From positions 1 through 64,000 of the forward strand of contig CAZXMW010000013.1 in assembly GCA_964641415.1 (NCBI GenBank): a stretch of 64,000 nucleotides of DNA, read 5' to 3'. How positions within the stretch are numbered: position 1 is the stretch's first letter; each line of letters begins with the position of its first letter. Of this stretch, positions 52,811 to 62,002 are shown in pieces. The stretch comes from JAHECW01 sp964641415. Its GTDB lineage: Bacteria > Acidobacteriota > Thermoanaerobaculia > Thermoanaerobaculales > Sulfomarinibacteraceae. Made by a program: the position numbers and the translations under genes. The notes under the pieces are model-generated. The model saw nothing but the letters and a program-made list of their open reading frames with translations, was not told the origin of the DNA and ran no database searches.

Positions 52811-52974
52811 AACCTAAGCTCAGCGATTCTGCTGGATGAGATGTGCCAAGATCGTGATGCGCTGGTGGTTGCGAAAAACGGAGGCATACCCGTTGGTATG
52901 TCGAGTATTTTCGCAACCATCCAGAGCGCAAGAGCTTGGTGCAGATCGCCAGTGAGAATCGCTGAGCTTAGGTT
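52811..52974. repeat. 164-bp nested fold-back element
   Basis: Outer arms of 20 bp are perfect inverted repeats (52811-52830 and 52955-52974). A second pair of 12 bp, TGGTTGCGAAAA (52866-52877) and TTTTCGCAACCA (52908-52919), and a central CATACC-CGTT-GGTATG hairpin (52885-52900) are nested inside. The sequence between outer and inner arms is also partly complementary, so the whole element can fold as one long hairpin. No protein is supported. Confidence 0.75.
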
Positions 52975-53061
52975 GAAAGGGTCCCGAGGGACCGCGGGTG
53001 TTCAACGGACCTGACAGCCGCGAGACCCACTGAAAAGGTCCGGGCGGGCACACCCGCCGCA

Positions 53062-53090
53062 GCGAAATCCCCCCAGGCGGGGGGTTTCGC
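53062..53090 (+). terminator. GC-rich hairpin, possible terminator
   Basis: GCGAAA-T-CCCCCC pairs with GGGGGGTTTCGC across a three-base loop. The right arm contains TTT but no long T run follows. It could end transcription from the 52784-53060 region. Confidence 0.4.
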
Positions 53091-53093
53091 ATT

Positions 53094-53138
53094 CCTGCAG
53101 TCTGGGCGAGCGTGCCTCACGCTCGCCCAGACTGCAGG
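53094..53138. repeat. Perfect 21-bp hairpin upstream of spoU
   Basis: Two 21-base perfect arms (53094-53114 and 53118-53138) around a three-base loop, ending 16 bases before the methyltransferase ATG. No T tract follows. It would put the ribosome-binding region next to a very stable stem, so it may act on expression. Confidence 0.8.
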
Positions 53139-53153
53139 TGCTAGATTGAGTCG

Positions 53154-53732
53154 ATGACAACGAAGCACGAGTACGCCGCCCGTCGGCGCGCCGAGCGCCG
53201 GGCCCGCCGACTCGCCGAGTACCGGCGCGGGCTCCGGCCGTTCGCCGTCGCCGCGTGGGAGATCTCGAAGGAGCACAACGTCGGGACGCTGGTCCGCACC
53301 GCGCACGCCGCCGCGGCCGCCGAGGTCATCCTGCTCGGCGACCGCGAGTGGAACGTCGAGGCGGCGCGCACCGCCGAGAACTACACCGAGATCGTCCAGC
53401 TGCCGGCCGAGCCGGACGCGCTGCGCCGCCATCTCGCGCGCTCGGGCTGGACCCTGGTCGCCGTCGAGCTCGCCGAGGGCTCGGTCAGCCTGTTCGACGC
53501 GAGCTACCCGGAGCGCCCGTGCTTCCTGCTCGGCGCCGAGCTCGGTGGGATTCCGGACGAGCTGATCGCCGATGCCGGCCTCGTCGTCCAGATCCCGCAG
53601 TGGGGACTGGTGCCCTGCCTCAACCTGGCGGTGGCGGGGTCGATCGTGATCTACGACTACCTGGGCAAGCGTCGCCGAGCGGGGCTGCTCGACCGTCCCG
53701 ACGGCGGCCTGGCCGCGTCCGACGAAGCCTGA
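53154..53732 (+). CDS. SpoU/TrmH-family RNA 2'-O-methyltransferase
   Basis: A 192-residue SPOUT methyltransferase. The three motifs are present: KEHNVGTLVRTAHAA, FLLGAELGGIPDELI and IPQWGLVPCLNLAVAGSIVIYDY, forming the knotted SAM site. The basic N-terminal 30 residues likely bind RNA. It methylates a ribose in tRNA or rRNA; the exact target is not readable. Confidence 0.88.
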   Translation: MTTKHEYAARRRAERRARRLAEYRRGLRPFAVAAWEISKEHNVGTLVRTAHAAAAAEVILLGDREWNVEAARTAENYTEIVQLPAEPDALRRHLARSGWTLVAVELAEGSVSLFDASYPERPCFLLGAELGGIPDELIADAGLVVQIPQWGLVPCLNLAVAGSIVIYDYLGKRRRAGLLDRPDGGLAASDEA

Positions 53733-53861
53733 TCGGCGCCGCCCGACCGGGCCCGGTGGAACCGCCGCCGGTGAGCGTGGTCACAGCCGACGGAGTCGGC
53801 GCCTCGGGCAGTGGACCTGAGGGTGGAATCGGGCTACAGTAAGGCGAACAAGGAGGCGATC

Positions 53862-54437
53862 ATGAACATCGACACACGGGTTCTGGCAGGTGCGGTCGTG
53901 CTTGTTGTCGCGCTGAGCGTGGTGGCTTGTTCGAGCGGGCCCAAGGCCGAGGCGCCGCCTCCGGAGCCGCCCCCCGAGGCCGTTTCCGAGCCTGACGACC
54001 AGGTCGTCGAGGAGCAGATCGAAGAGCCGGTGACCGAGACCCTGTCCACCGAGGACGTCACCACCGAGCTGCCCGAGGATCTCGCCATCCTCAATGCCCG
54101 CGGCTACCTCGAGGACATCTTCTTCGACACCGACCGCTACGACCTGACCCCCGAGGCCCGCGGCATCCTGGCCAAGAACGCCAACTGGATGCTCGAGTTC
54201 CCGTCGGTGATGGCTCTCATCGAGGGCCACTGCGACGAGCGCAACACCCGGGAGTACAACCTCGCCCTCGGCGAACGCCGCGCCAACGCGGCGCGTGACT
54301 ACCTGATGTCGCTCGGCGTCGACGGTTCCCGCATCCGTACCATCTCGTACGGCGAGGAGCGCCCGTTCGCCCTCGGACACACCGAGGAGGCATGGCGGCT
54401 CAACCGGCGGACCCACTTCGTGATCACCGCCCGCTGA
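53862..54437 (+). CDS. pal: Peptidoglycan-associated lipoprotein Pal
   Basis: A 191-residue lipoprotein (lipobox SVVAC). A Pro/Glu-rich linker (about 24-75) leads to an OmpA-like domain with IFFDTDRYDLTPEARGILAKNANWM, EGHCDERNTREYNLALGERRANAARDYLMSLGV and the end SYGEERP. It ties the outer membrane to peptidoglycan as part of Tol-Pal. AAGGAGG precedes ATG 53862. No tolQRAB genes are in the window. Confidence 0.93.
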   Translation: MNIDTRVLAGAVVLVVALSVVACSSGPKAEAPPPEPPPEAVSEPDDQVVEEQIEEPVTETLSTEDVTTELPEDLAILNARGYLEDIFFDTDRYDLTPEARGILAKNANWMLEFPSVMALIEGHCDERNTREYNLALGERRANAARDYLMSLGVDGSRIRTISYGEERPFALGHTEEAWRLNRRTHFVITAR

Positions 54438-54454
54438 GGCTTGGGGAGGCCAGT

Positions 54455-55294
54455 ATGCGCGTGCGTCAACCGATCCTCGCCGCGGCGCTGCTCGTGCTCG
54501 CGGCATGCTCGACGGGCTCCGAGGACATGGCCCTGCTTCACCGCGAGATCACCGACGTCCAGCGCGAAATCAAGCAGCTGCGCGCGGACGGGCTGGACCA
54601 GCGCGACCTCCAGTCCATGGAGAAGCGGATGCAGGAGATCAGCGCGCAGTCGTTGCGTTCGAACGCCGATCTCACGGCCGAGGTCAAGCGGCTTCAGGAA
54701 CAGATCGAGGCGCTGCACGCCAGCCTCGATCTGACGACCCGGCAGCTGCAGAACATCTCCCAGGAGCTCGCGGCGTCGCGTGCCGATCTCGGGACCGGCG
54801 CGGTGCTGCCGCCGGTGACGGCCGGCGACGGGGGCTCCGACGAAGGCGCTGGTGACGACGCCGACGCCGGAACCGCCACCACGCCGCCGACACCGGGTTC
54901 GACGCCGTCGAGCCCGGAGCAGCTCTACCGCTCCGCCTACGAGGACTACATGCGGGGCAATTACGACCTCGCCTCGCAGGGGTTTCGCGACTACATGTCG
55001 CGCTACCCGGGCACCGAGCTGACCGACAACGCCCTGTACTGGATCGGTGAGTGCCTGGACGCGCAGGGCGAGCTCGGCCCGGCGCTCGCGGTGTTCAGTC
55101 AGGTTCTCAACGACTACCCGACCTCGGACAAGGCGGCGGCCGCCCAGCTCAAGAAGGGCCTGCTCTTCCTCAAGATGGACGACCAGGCCCAGGGCGTCGT
55201 CCACCTTCAGTACGTGGTCTACGAGTACCCCGGCACCCGCGAGGCCGACCTCGCCCGCGAGCGCCTCAAGTCCCTCGGCCTCACGATCCGGTAA
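54455..55294 (+). CDS. cpoB: Cell division coordinator CpoB (YbgF)
   Basis: A 279-residue exported protein (lipobox-like LAAC). A coiled coil (about 25-110) is followed by a Thr/Pro/Asp-rich linker and three TPR units (about 152-275; SPEQLYRSAYEDYMRGNYDLASQGFRDYMSRYPGTEL). CpoB links Tol-Pal with peptidoglycan synthesis at division. It starts 17 bases after pal, with GGGGAGG. Confidence 0.9.
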   Translation: MRVRQPILAAALLVLAACSTGSEDMALLHREITDVQREIKQLRADGLDQRDLQSMEKRMQEISAQSLRSNADLTAEVKRLQEQIEALHASLDLTTRQLQNISQELAASRADLGTGAVLPPVTAGDGGSDEGAGDDADAGTATTPPTPGSTPSSPEQLYRSAYEDYMRGNYDLASQGFRDYMSRYPGTELTDNALYWIGECLDAQGELGPALAVFSQVLNDYPTSDKAAAAQLKKGLLFLKMDDQAQGVVHLQYVVYEYPGTREADLARERLKSLGLTIR

Positions 55295-55325
55295 GCGGCG
55301 CGAAGCGCCCGAAAGAGAAACCGAT

Positions 55326-55374
55326 TTCCGGCAGTGCCGACGGCTTCGACTGGAAGCCGTCGGCACTGCCGGAA
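55326..55374. repeat. Perfect 22-bp hairpin between cpoB and rpsT
   Basis: Arms 55326-55347 and 55353-55374 are fully complementary, loop GACTG. No T tract follows on either strand. It resembles the hairpin at 53094-53138 in design but not in sequence. Confidence 0.85.
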
Positions 55375-55461
55375 TCTGCACTGGCACAAAAGCCGATCTT
55401 CCGCTAATATATGCGCCCCGATGCCGCATCCGCGGCATCGAACACTCGAGGAGTGGACGAA

Positions 55462-55749
55462 ATGACGATCAAGGGAACCAAGAAGCAGGCGCGCAAGCGC
55501 CACCGCCAGTCACTCGAGCGCCGCATGCGCAACCGTTCGGTACGCTCCCGGGTGCGGCGCCAGATGCGGCTCATGCGCACCGCCATCTCCGAGGGCGATG
55601 CGGCCCAAGTCGAGAAGCTCTTGCCCGAGACCTTCTCGGTGATCGACGTGGGCTGCCGCAAGGGCGTGCTGCACCGCAACTCGGCGGCGCGCTACAAGTC
55701 GCGCATGGCCAAGCAGGCCCAGGCGGTGATCGACGGCAAGGAAGCCTGA
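55462..55749 (+). CDS. rpsT: 30S ribosomal protein S20
   Basis: A 95-residue, very basic protein with the S20 pattern (KKQARKRHRQSLERRMRNRSVRSRVRRQMRLMR, KGVLHRNSAARYKSRMAK). It binds 16S rRNA early in assembly. GAGGAG is upstream. Its stop is one base before purC, so the two are co-transcribed. Confidence 0.95.
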   Translation: MTIKGTKKQARKRHRQSLERRMRNRSVRSRVRRQMRLMRTAISEGDAAQVEKLLPETFSVIDVGCRKGVLHRNSAARYKSRMAKQAQAVIDGKEA

Positions 55750-55750
55750 C

Positions 55751-56659
55751 ATGGATGACGCCCTGCTCACCACGTCGGTCCCCGGGGGGGACCTGGTGAG
55801 CCGCGGCAAGGTCCGCGACATCTACGCCCACGACGACACGCTGATCCTGGTCGCGACGGACCGGATCAGCGCTTTCGACTGTGTGCTGTCGCCGGGCATT
55901 CCGGGCCGCGGCGTCATTCTCACTCGGCTGTCCTCGTTCTGGTTCGACCACTTCTTCGATCTGGTCCCCAACCACCTGCTCGCCACCGAGCTGGCCGACT
56001 TCCCCGAGCCCTACCGCGACTGTCCCGAGCTTGCCGGCCGCAGCGTGCTGGCCCGCCGGCTCGAGCCGATTCCCGTCGAGTGCGTCGCCCGCGGCTACAT
56101 CACCGGCTCGGGTTGGAAAGAGTACGGCGCGACGGGCGAGGTGTGCGGCATTGCTCTGCCCGACGGGCTGATCGAGTCCGACCGCCTGCCCGAGCCGATC
56201 TTCACCCCGGCGACCAAGGCCACCGAGGGCCACGACGAGAACATCAGCTTCGATCGGATGGCCGGTATCATCGGCGGCGATCTCGCCGAGACCCTGCGCC
56301 GCCTCACTCTCGAGCTCTACGGCCAGGCCGCCGAGTACGCGCTCGAGCGCGGCATCATCATCGCCGACACCAAGTTCGAGTTCGGGCTGTCCGCGGACGG
56401 TGCGGTGGTCTGGATGGACGAGGCGCTGACCCCCGACTCGTCGCGCTTCTGGCCGGCCGACAGCTACCGACCCGGAGGCGCCCAACCGTCGTTCGACAAG
56501 CAGTTCGTGCGCGACTGGCTGGTCGAAAGCGGTTGGAACAAAGAGCCGCCGCCGCCGACCCTGCCGGCTCATGTCGTCGAGGGGACCCTCGAGCGCTACA
56601 CCGAGGCGTTCCGCCTGCTGACCGGCAGCGCGATCGACCTCGGTGACGTCACAGCCTGA
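55751..56659 (+). CDS. purC: Phosphoribosylaminoimidazole-succinocarboxamide synthase
   Basis: A 302-residue SAICAR synthase. It has GKVRDIYAHDDTLILVATDRISAFDCVL, VECVARGYITGSGWKEY, ATDK-like HDENISFDRM and KFEFGLSADG...DEALTPDSSRFWP. It joins aspartate to CAIR using ATP in purine synthesis. Length is that of the long (about 300-residue) form of yeast type. Starts right after rpsT. Confidence 0.95.
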   Translation: MDDALLTTSVPGGDLVSRGKVRDIYAHDDTLILVATDRISAFDCVLSPGIPGRGVILTRLSSFWFDHFFDLVPNHLLATELADFPEPYRDCPELAGRSVLARRLEPIPVECVARGYITGSGWKEYGATGEVCGIALPDGLIESDRLPEPIFTPATKATEGHDENISFDRMAGIIGGDLAETLRRLTLELYGQAAEYALERGIIIADTKFEFGLSADGAVVWMDEALTPDSSRFWPADSYRPGGAQPSFDKQFVRDWLVESGWNKEPPPPTLPAHVVEGTLERYTEAFRLLTGSAIDLGDVTA

Positions 56660-56689
56660 CATCCCAGTCCGAGGACCGGAGGAGCACCG

Positions 56690-58771
56690 ATGAGCACGAC
56701 GTTCGCAACAGACGCGATTCGCAACGTGGCCGTGACCGGCCACTCCGACACCGGCAAGACCTCGTTGGTCGCCGCCATGCTGTTCAACGGCGGCGCGGTC
56801 AACCGGCTGTTGAAGATCGACGACGGCAACACCGTCACCGACTTCGACGACGACGAGCACGAGCGCAAGATCACCATCAACACCGCCGTCGCACACGTCG
56901 CGCACCGAGACACCAAGATCAACCTGATCGACACGCCCGGATACTCGATCTACACCACCGACGCGCTCCAGGGCCTGCGCGTGTCCGACGCCACCCTGCT
57001 GCTGATCTCGGCGGTGGCGGGCGTCGAGGTGCAGACCGACAAGATGTGGAAGGCGGCCGCCGACTTCGAGCTGCCGGTGCTGCTCGGCGTCAATCTCATG
57101 GACCGCGACCGCGCATCCTTCGACCGCACCGTCGAGGCGCTCCAGAAGAAGTACGGCCGCGAGGTCACCCCGGTGCAGGTGCCGATCGGCGAGGAGGGCG
57201 GCTTCGAAGGCGTGGTCGACCTGATCTCCGGCGCCGCCTTCACCTGGCCCCACGACGAGAGCGGCGCGGCGACCCGGACCGAGGTCCCGGCCGACCTGGC
57301 CGACGCCGTGGCGTCGGCCCGCGAGGCGCTCATGGAGATGGTGGCCGAGCAGGACGAGGCGCTCATGGAGGCCTACCTCGAGGCCGGGGAGCTCGACACC
57401 CCGACCTTCGTCAAGGGTCTGAAGAAGGCGGTCGCGTCGCGCTCGCTGGTGCCCGTTCTCGCGCTGTCCGGCGGCAAGAACATCGCCGTGCAGCCGGTCA
57501 TGGACGCCCTCGTCGACCTGGTCCCGTCGCCCGACTGGCGGGCCACCAAGGCGACCGGCGACGAAAACGACGTCGAGCTCGCCGCGACCGAAGACGGCCC
57601 CTTCGTGGCCTACGTCTTCAAGACCATCTCCGACCCCTACACCGGGCGGATCTCCATCATGCGCGTGTTCTCCGGCGGCGTCGCGTCGGACACCCATGTC
57701 GCCAATTCGTCGAATCGCGGCGCCGAGCGGCTCGGCGCGCTGTCGCTGATCCAGGGCAAGGAGCTCGAGCACGTCGGCCAGGTTGTCCCCGGAGACATCG
57801 CCGCCGTGCCGAAGCTCAAGGACACCCACACCGGCGACACCCTGTGCGAGGCCAAGAAGGACATCCGGATCGACCCGGTGACCATTCCCGAGGCGGCGAT
57901 CAGCTTCGCCCTCGAGCCGGTCTCCAAGGGTGACGAGGACAAGCTCGCCCAGGCGCTGGCCAAGATCCGCGACGAGGACCCGACCATCAAGGTCGGTCGC
58001 GACCCCCAGACCAAGGAGCTGCTGATCTCGGGCGCCGGTCAGCTCCACGTCGAGGTCGTCGTCGGCCGCCTCAAGAAGCGCTACGGCGTCGACGTCGTGC
58101 TCCACCAGCCCAAGGTGCCGTACCGCGAGACCATCACCGGCTCGGCCGAGAGCACCACCCGGCACAAAAAGCAGACCGGCGGTTCCGGTCAGTTCGCCGA
58201 GTGCAAGATCCTGATGGAGCCCAACCCCGGCGAGGGGTACGAGTTCATCGACAAGATCTTCGGCGGCTCGATCTCCCAGGGCTACCGTCCGGCGGTCGAC
58301 AAGGGCATCCAGGAGGCCGCCGAGAAGGGCGTCCTCGCCGGCTACCCGATGGTCGACTTCAAGATCACCCTGCTCGACGGCAAGGAGCACACGGTCGACT
58401 CCTCCGAGATGGCGTTCAAAATCGCCGGCCGCAAGGCGTTCAAGGACTGCGCCGCGCGCTGCAACCCGACCCTGCTCGAGCCGATCATGCAGATCGAGGC
58501 CTTCACTCCCGAGGATGCCATGGGCGACGTCATGGGCGACCTCAACTCCCGCCGCGGCCGGGTTCAGGGCATGGACTCCGAGGACGGCACGACCACGGTC
58601 AAGGCCCAGGTGCCGCTCGCCGAGCTGCTGACCTACGCGCCGACCCTGCGCTCGATCACCGGCGGCCGCGGCGACTTTCACATGGAGTTCAGCCACTACG
58701 CCGAGGTGCCCAAGCAGCTGCAGGAGAAGATCGCCGCCGCGGCGGCCAAGGAAGAAGAGGACGACGAGTAA
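56690..58771 (+). CDS. Elongation factor G-like GTPase (EF-G2 type)
   Basis: A 693-residue translational GTPase. G1 is GHSDTGKTS, G3 DTPGY and G4 NLMDRD in place of the usual NKMD. Domains II-V of EF-G follow, including the C-terminal FAPTLRSITGGRGDFHMEFSHYAEVP-like end. The switch I region (KITINTAVAHV) and G4 deviate from canonical FusA, as in the EF-G-like/EF-G II branch of Acidobacteriota, actinobacteria and thermophiles. It may act in recycling or ribosome stress rather than bulk translocation. A GGAGGAG site is 8 bases upstream. Confidence 0.88.
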   Translation: MSTTFATDAIRNVAVTGHSDTGKTSLVAAMLFNGGAVNRLLKIDDGNTVTDFDDDEHERKITINTAVAHVAHRDTKINLIDTPGYSIYTTDALQGLRVSDATLLLISAVAGVEVQTDKMWKAAADFELPVLLGVNLMDRDRASFDRTVEALQKKYGREVTPVQVPIGEEGGFEGVVDLISGAAFTWPHDESGAATRTEVPADLADAVASAREALMEMVAEQDEALMEAYLEAGELDTPTFVKGLKKAVASRSLVPVLALSGGKNIAVQPVMDALVDLVPSPDWRATKATGDENDVELAATEDGPFVAYVFKTISDPYTGRISIMRVFSGGVASDTHVANSSNRGAERLGALSLIQGKELEHVGQVVPGDIAAVPKLKDTHTGDTLCEAKKDIRIDPVTIPEAAISFALEPVSKGDEDKLAQALAKIRDEDPTIKVGRDPQTKELLISGAGQLHVEVVVGRLKKRYGVDVVLHQPKVPYRETITGSAESTTRHKKQTGGSGQFAECKILMEPNPGEGYEFIDKIFGGSISQGYRPAVDKGIQEAAEKGVLAGYPMVDFKITLLDGKEHTVDSSEMAFKIAGRKAFKDCAARCNPTLLEPIMQIEAFTPEDAMGDVMGDLNSRRGRVQGMDSEDGTTTVKAQVPLAELLTYAPTLRSITGGRGDFHMEFSHYAEVPKQLQEKIAAAAAKEEEDDE

Positions 58772-58805
58772 CAGCTCGTCCGACGAAGTGCCGCGATACG
58801 TTCCC

Positions 58806-58823
58806 GCCCGGCCTCCGCCGGGC
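58806..58823 (+). terminator. Possible terminator after the EF-G2 gene
   Basis: 7-bp stem GCCCGGC/GCCGGGC with loop CTCC followed by a weak T-containing stretch, 34 bases after the stop codon. Confidence 0.4.
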
Positions 58824-59005
58824 CGTTCGCTTTGGAGCTCCTGAGACGAGACTGACGTGGGAGGAGACTTTGCTCCGCTGAAGCCGGAGCCGACAGAGCA
58901 GCACCTTCCATCGAGGTGGATCGCTCACGAAGTCCCCACCTCTTCTTCACAACTTAACCACATTTATTTCATTACTTAGCTCGTGCCCGGCCCGACCGTT
59001 TGGGC

Positions 59006-60727
59006 ATGAGCACACACCCCCTTCGGCCCATCGCAACGACGGTCTTGATGATCGCCCTCGTCGCCTCTGCGAACCCGGCCGCCGCGGTTCAGACCCGCCC
59101 CGGCGGCCGCCGCGTCACCCCCGACCAGCCCTTCGGCACGGTCTGGGTCGTCGACCGGAGCATGTCGGACCCGACGGTCTGGCAGGCGCTGGTCGATGTC
59201 ACGACGCCGGACGGCTTCGTGCCCGTCATCCTCCATTCGGGCGACGACGAGCGGTGGACCGCCAGCCTGGTCCACCTGCTCGAGCTGCTGCCCCAGGGCG
59301 ACGTGGTGTGGGTGTCCGACCGCGGCACGGTGTTCGACGTCGACGACGTGGTGACACCCGCCGACCTCGACCGGACACACGACGGCCCGGTGGTCTACTC
59401 GGCCGACGAAGGGCTCGACGACGTCGCCGCGCTCATCGCCATGCGGACCGGCGGCAGCTTGGTCTTCGAGCGGTCGACAGCGAGCGGTCCGGACATTCTC
59501 GTCGGCGTCGAGCGAACCACCCTGGTGCGCCGCTCGGACGTGTGCCTGCCGACCAGGGACGAGGCGCTCGCGTACGCAGACTCGTTGGCCGATCGGCCGG
59601 TGGTCATGATCGTCCGCGCCGGCGGGCTGCTCCCCGAGCACGTGCTCTGGGCGGTCCAGCGCGACGCCAAGATCCTCGAGGTCGAGCCGCCGCCATACGA
59701 CCTCACCGACGCCTGGAGCGAGTTCGTCGCCGTCGAGGAGGTTGCCCGCCAGGTCCGCACCGGCGTTACCGAGCTGCTCGGCGCCGTGCGTCCCGAAGCG
59801 CTGGTGGTCGCCGGCGACTGGTTCCAGCTTCCGTTCCGGTATCCCTACGGCATCGGCGCCGCGGGTTCCTCCGCCGGCTATCCCGGGCCCTGCTCGAGCT
59901 GCGACAGCGGTCACTGGGAGTTCGCCGCCGATCTCGTCTACGCCAACCTCGACAACGACCCGTGGGTCGTCCCCGACGTGCCGGTCGGCCGGTTCATGAG
60001 CCCGGTTCGGGATCTCCTCGCCATCCAGATGGTGCTCGGCGTATGGAACGAGCACGGCGCCTACCCACCCGCCGGAGACGGCGTTTTCCTCGGGCTGCTG
60101 GGCACCGAGCAGCCGACCCGGCAGGTTGTGATCGACGCCTGGAGCTCCGCGTTCGATGACCGCTTGTGGTCGGTGATCGGTCCCGAAGACGTCCAGCCGA
60201 ACTACCACCTCGACCGCGACGCCTTCTTCACCCTCGCCGATCGGGCCGACATCGTCGTGGTTCACGGCCACGGTCACCCCGACTTCGTCAGCCCGAACGG
60301 CAGCCTGTTCAACCAGTCGGTTTCCGGGACCGACCTCCTGCAGCGGTCGACCGAGGCCTCGCCGTCCTTCTGGTTCCTCCACGCCTGCGGCACCGGCAAA
60401 CCGGACCTCGACGATCTCGACTTCGACGAGACCCTGCTCGTCGGGCTCCAGAGCCGGCTCGCACACGGTTCCCTGATGGCCGTCGAGAACACCTCGTCGG
60501 CGTCCTCCGACCCGTACTGGTGGGGCTCGGTGGTCGAGTCCGAGATTCCGGTCGGTGAGCTCGTCCGACGTTTCGCCGCAACCGCCGTGGCGGCCTACCG
60601 GGACGGCCACGCGGTGGGCGAAGGACTGCCGACGACCGGGGGCAGCGAACCGAACAAGCACTTCAACAGCCACGCCGTGCTGTCGTGGATCGGCGACCCG
60701 CTGACCGTGATTGCGGCAAACGACTGA
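59006..60727 (+). CDS. Secreted clan-CD (C25-like) cysteine peptidase
   Basis: A 573-residue exported protein with signal peptide to about residue 28 (NPAAA). The second half has a gingipain/caspase-like core: strand VVVHGHGHPDF with the catalytic His, then SFWFLHACGTGKPD with a Cys after a hydrophobic strand, and SLMAVENTSSAS. This His...Cys order fits clan CD peptidases of the C25 type. An earlier TTG start at 59000 is possible. Substrate unknown; no fused secretion-sorting domain is seen. Confidence 0.7.
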   Translation: MSTHPLRPIATTVLMIALVASANPAAAVQTRPGGRRVTPDQPFGTVWVVDRSMSDPTVWQALVDVTTPDGFVPVILHSGDDERWTASLVHLLELLPQGDVVWVSDRGTVFDVDDVVTPADLDRTHDGPVVYSADEGLDDVAALIAMRTGGSLVFERSTASGPDILVGVERTTLVRRSDVCLPTRDEALAYADSLADRPVVMIVRAGGLLPEHVLWAVQRDAKILEVEPPPYDLTDAWSEFVAVEEVARQVRTGVTELLGAVRPEALVVAGDWFQLPFRYPYGIGAAGSSAGYPGPCSSCDSGHWEFAADLVYANLDNDPWVVPDVPVGRFMSPVRDLLAIQMVLGVWNEHGAYPPAGDGVFLGLLGTEQPTRQVVIDAWSSAFDDRLWSVIGPEDVQPNYHLDRDAFFTLADRADIVVVHGHGHPDFVSPNGSLFNQSVSGTDLLQRSTEASPSFWFLHACGTGKPDLDDLDFDETLLVGLQSRLAHGSLMAVENTSSASSDPYWWGSVVESEIPVGELVRRFAATAVAAYRDGHAVGEGLPTTGGSEPNKHFNSHAVLSWIGDPLTVIAAND

Positions 60728-60773
60728 AGATGTGCTCAGCACATCCGGAGGTTTCGGCGTACAATCGGGTGAC

Positions 60774-61535
60774 ATGCCGATCGCGACAATCAACTCTCCG
60801 CGGGCGCAGGGCGCCTTCGAGCTCGACGGTTGGCTCGTCGAGCCCGACCGCAACACGGTGACCATCGGCGACCGGTCGATCAGGCTCGAGCCCAAGGTCA
60901 TGGAGGTGCTGGTCTGCCTGGCGAGCCAGGCGGGCCAGGTCGTGACCCGACGGACCATCGTCGACACCGTCTGGGCCACCGAGTTCATCAGCGACTCGAC
61001 CCTGACCCACGCCATCGCGACGCTGCGCAAGGTCTTCGATGACGACGCCCGCGTGCCGAGGTTCATCGAGACGATCCCGAAGCGGGGCTACCGCCTGGTC
61101 GCCGCCATCGATTTCCTCGAGGCCCCGGCCGCGGTCACCTCGAAAGCCCCGTTGTGCTCCGGGCCCCTGGCCGTCGTCTCATCAAATCGCGTCCACCTTT
61201 GCCGTGAGCCGGAGCCCGGGCCCTTCGGACATCTGCTGCTGGTCCGCGGCCACGAGCTCAACCTTGCGGACTCCGAGGTCGTGTTCGGCCGGAGCCCCGA
61301 GGTCGCCATTCAGATCCTCTCGCCGGAGGTCTCCCGGCGCCACGCCAGGCTCGAGCTGTCCGGCGCGGGCGCGGTGCTCTCGGATCTCGGCAGCAAGAAC
61401 GGCACCGAGGTCAACGAGCGCTTCATCGACGGCCCGGTCGGGCTCACCGCGGGCGATGTCATCGCCGTCGGGCCCGCGAGCTTCATCTACCGCAGCCTGT
61501 CCTCCGAGCCGACCCGAACCCGCGATTGCGACTGA
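60774..61535 (+). CDS. Winged-helix (OmpR/CadC-type) regulator with FHA domain
   Basis: A 253-residue cytoplasmic protein. Residues about 15-112 form an OmpR/ToxR-type winged helix (IRLEPKVMEVLVCLASQAGQVVTRRTIVDTVW...TLTHAIATLRKVFDD...IPKRGYRLVA). Residues about 160-240 are an FHA domain with the phosphothreonine-binding FGRSPEV, SRRHARLE and SKNGTEVNE. There is no receiver domain, so Ser/Thr kinase-dependent control is likely. It follows the peptidase gene by 46 bases and may regulate it. Confidence 0.85.
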   Translation: MPIATINSPRAQGAFELDGWLVEPDRNTVTIGDRSIRLEPKVMEVLVCLASQAGQVVTRRTIVDTVWATEFISDSTLTHAIATLRKVFDDDARVPRFIETIPKRGYRLVAAIDFLEAPAAVTSKAPLCSGPLAVVSSNRVHLCREPEPGPFGHLLLVRGHELNLADSEVVFGRSPEVAIQILSPEVSRRHARLELSGAGAVLSDLGSKNGTEVNERFIDGPVGLTAGDVIAVGPASFIYRSLSSEPTRTRDCD

Positions 61536-61602
61536 GCGAGCGGCGCACGGGCGGTGTTGTCGACCGAACCCGTCTCGATGCGAGCTATCATGGACCCACC
61601 CT

Positions 61603-61688
61603 GCCGGAGTGGCGGAATGGTAGACGCCGGGGACTTAAAATCCCCTGCCCGTACGGGCGTCCGGGTTCGAGTCCCGGCTCCGGCACCA
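61603..61688 (+). tRNA. tRNA-Leu (anticodon TAA)
   Basis: An 86-base cloverleaf with encoded CCA. Acceptor stem GCCGGAG/CTCCGGC, anticodon loop CTTAAAA (anticodon TAA), long class II variable arm and T arm GGTTCGAGTCC. Confidence 0.95.
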
Positions 61689-62002
61689 GTAGAATCAATG
61701 ACTTATAGTCCAATTCGAGCATGGCCGTGGCAACGATGGCTGCCGTGGTGCACTCTCGGTGCGTCTGGATCCGGGAGATGGTCAAGCAACGGCGGCAACG
61801 GAGCCGGCGGTTGTTATGATCACTATCACGATGTTCTTGACCGCCTTACGCGACAATAGTCTCAGTCGGGATAGCGCGCGCTTCAAACGGGAGTCGCCTG
61901 GCGGGTCCGAGACGCGACATGAGCCGAGGGGCTTCAGTTCGATCGGGTAATCCAGGCTTTGCGGCGGTTTGCGTGATCGACGGGGACTGGGTGGGGGATG
62001 GC
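61689..62002. other. Gene-free stretch
   Basis: No gene or repeat can be supported between tRNA-Leu and hsdM. The GC content falls near 61690-61830, which may hold the hsdM promoter. Confidence 0.4.

Noticed and set aside
52811..52974. CRISPR array or protein gene in the fold-back region
   Set aside because: There is only one nested palindrome, with no regularly spaced repeats, and short frames on both strands merely mirror each other.
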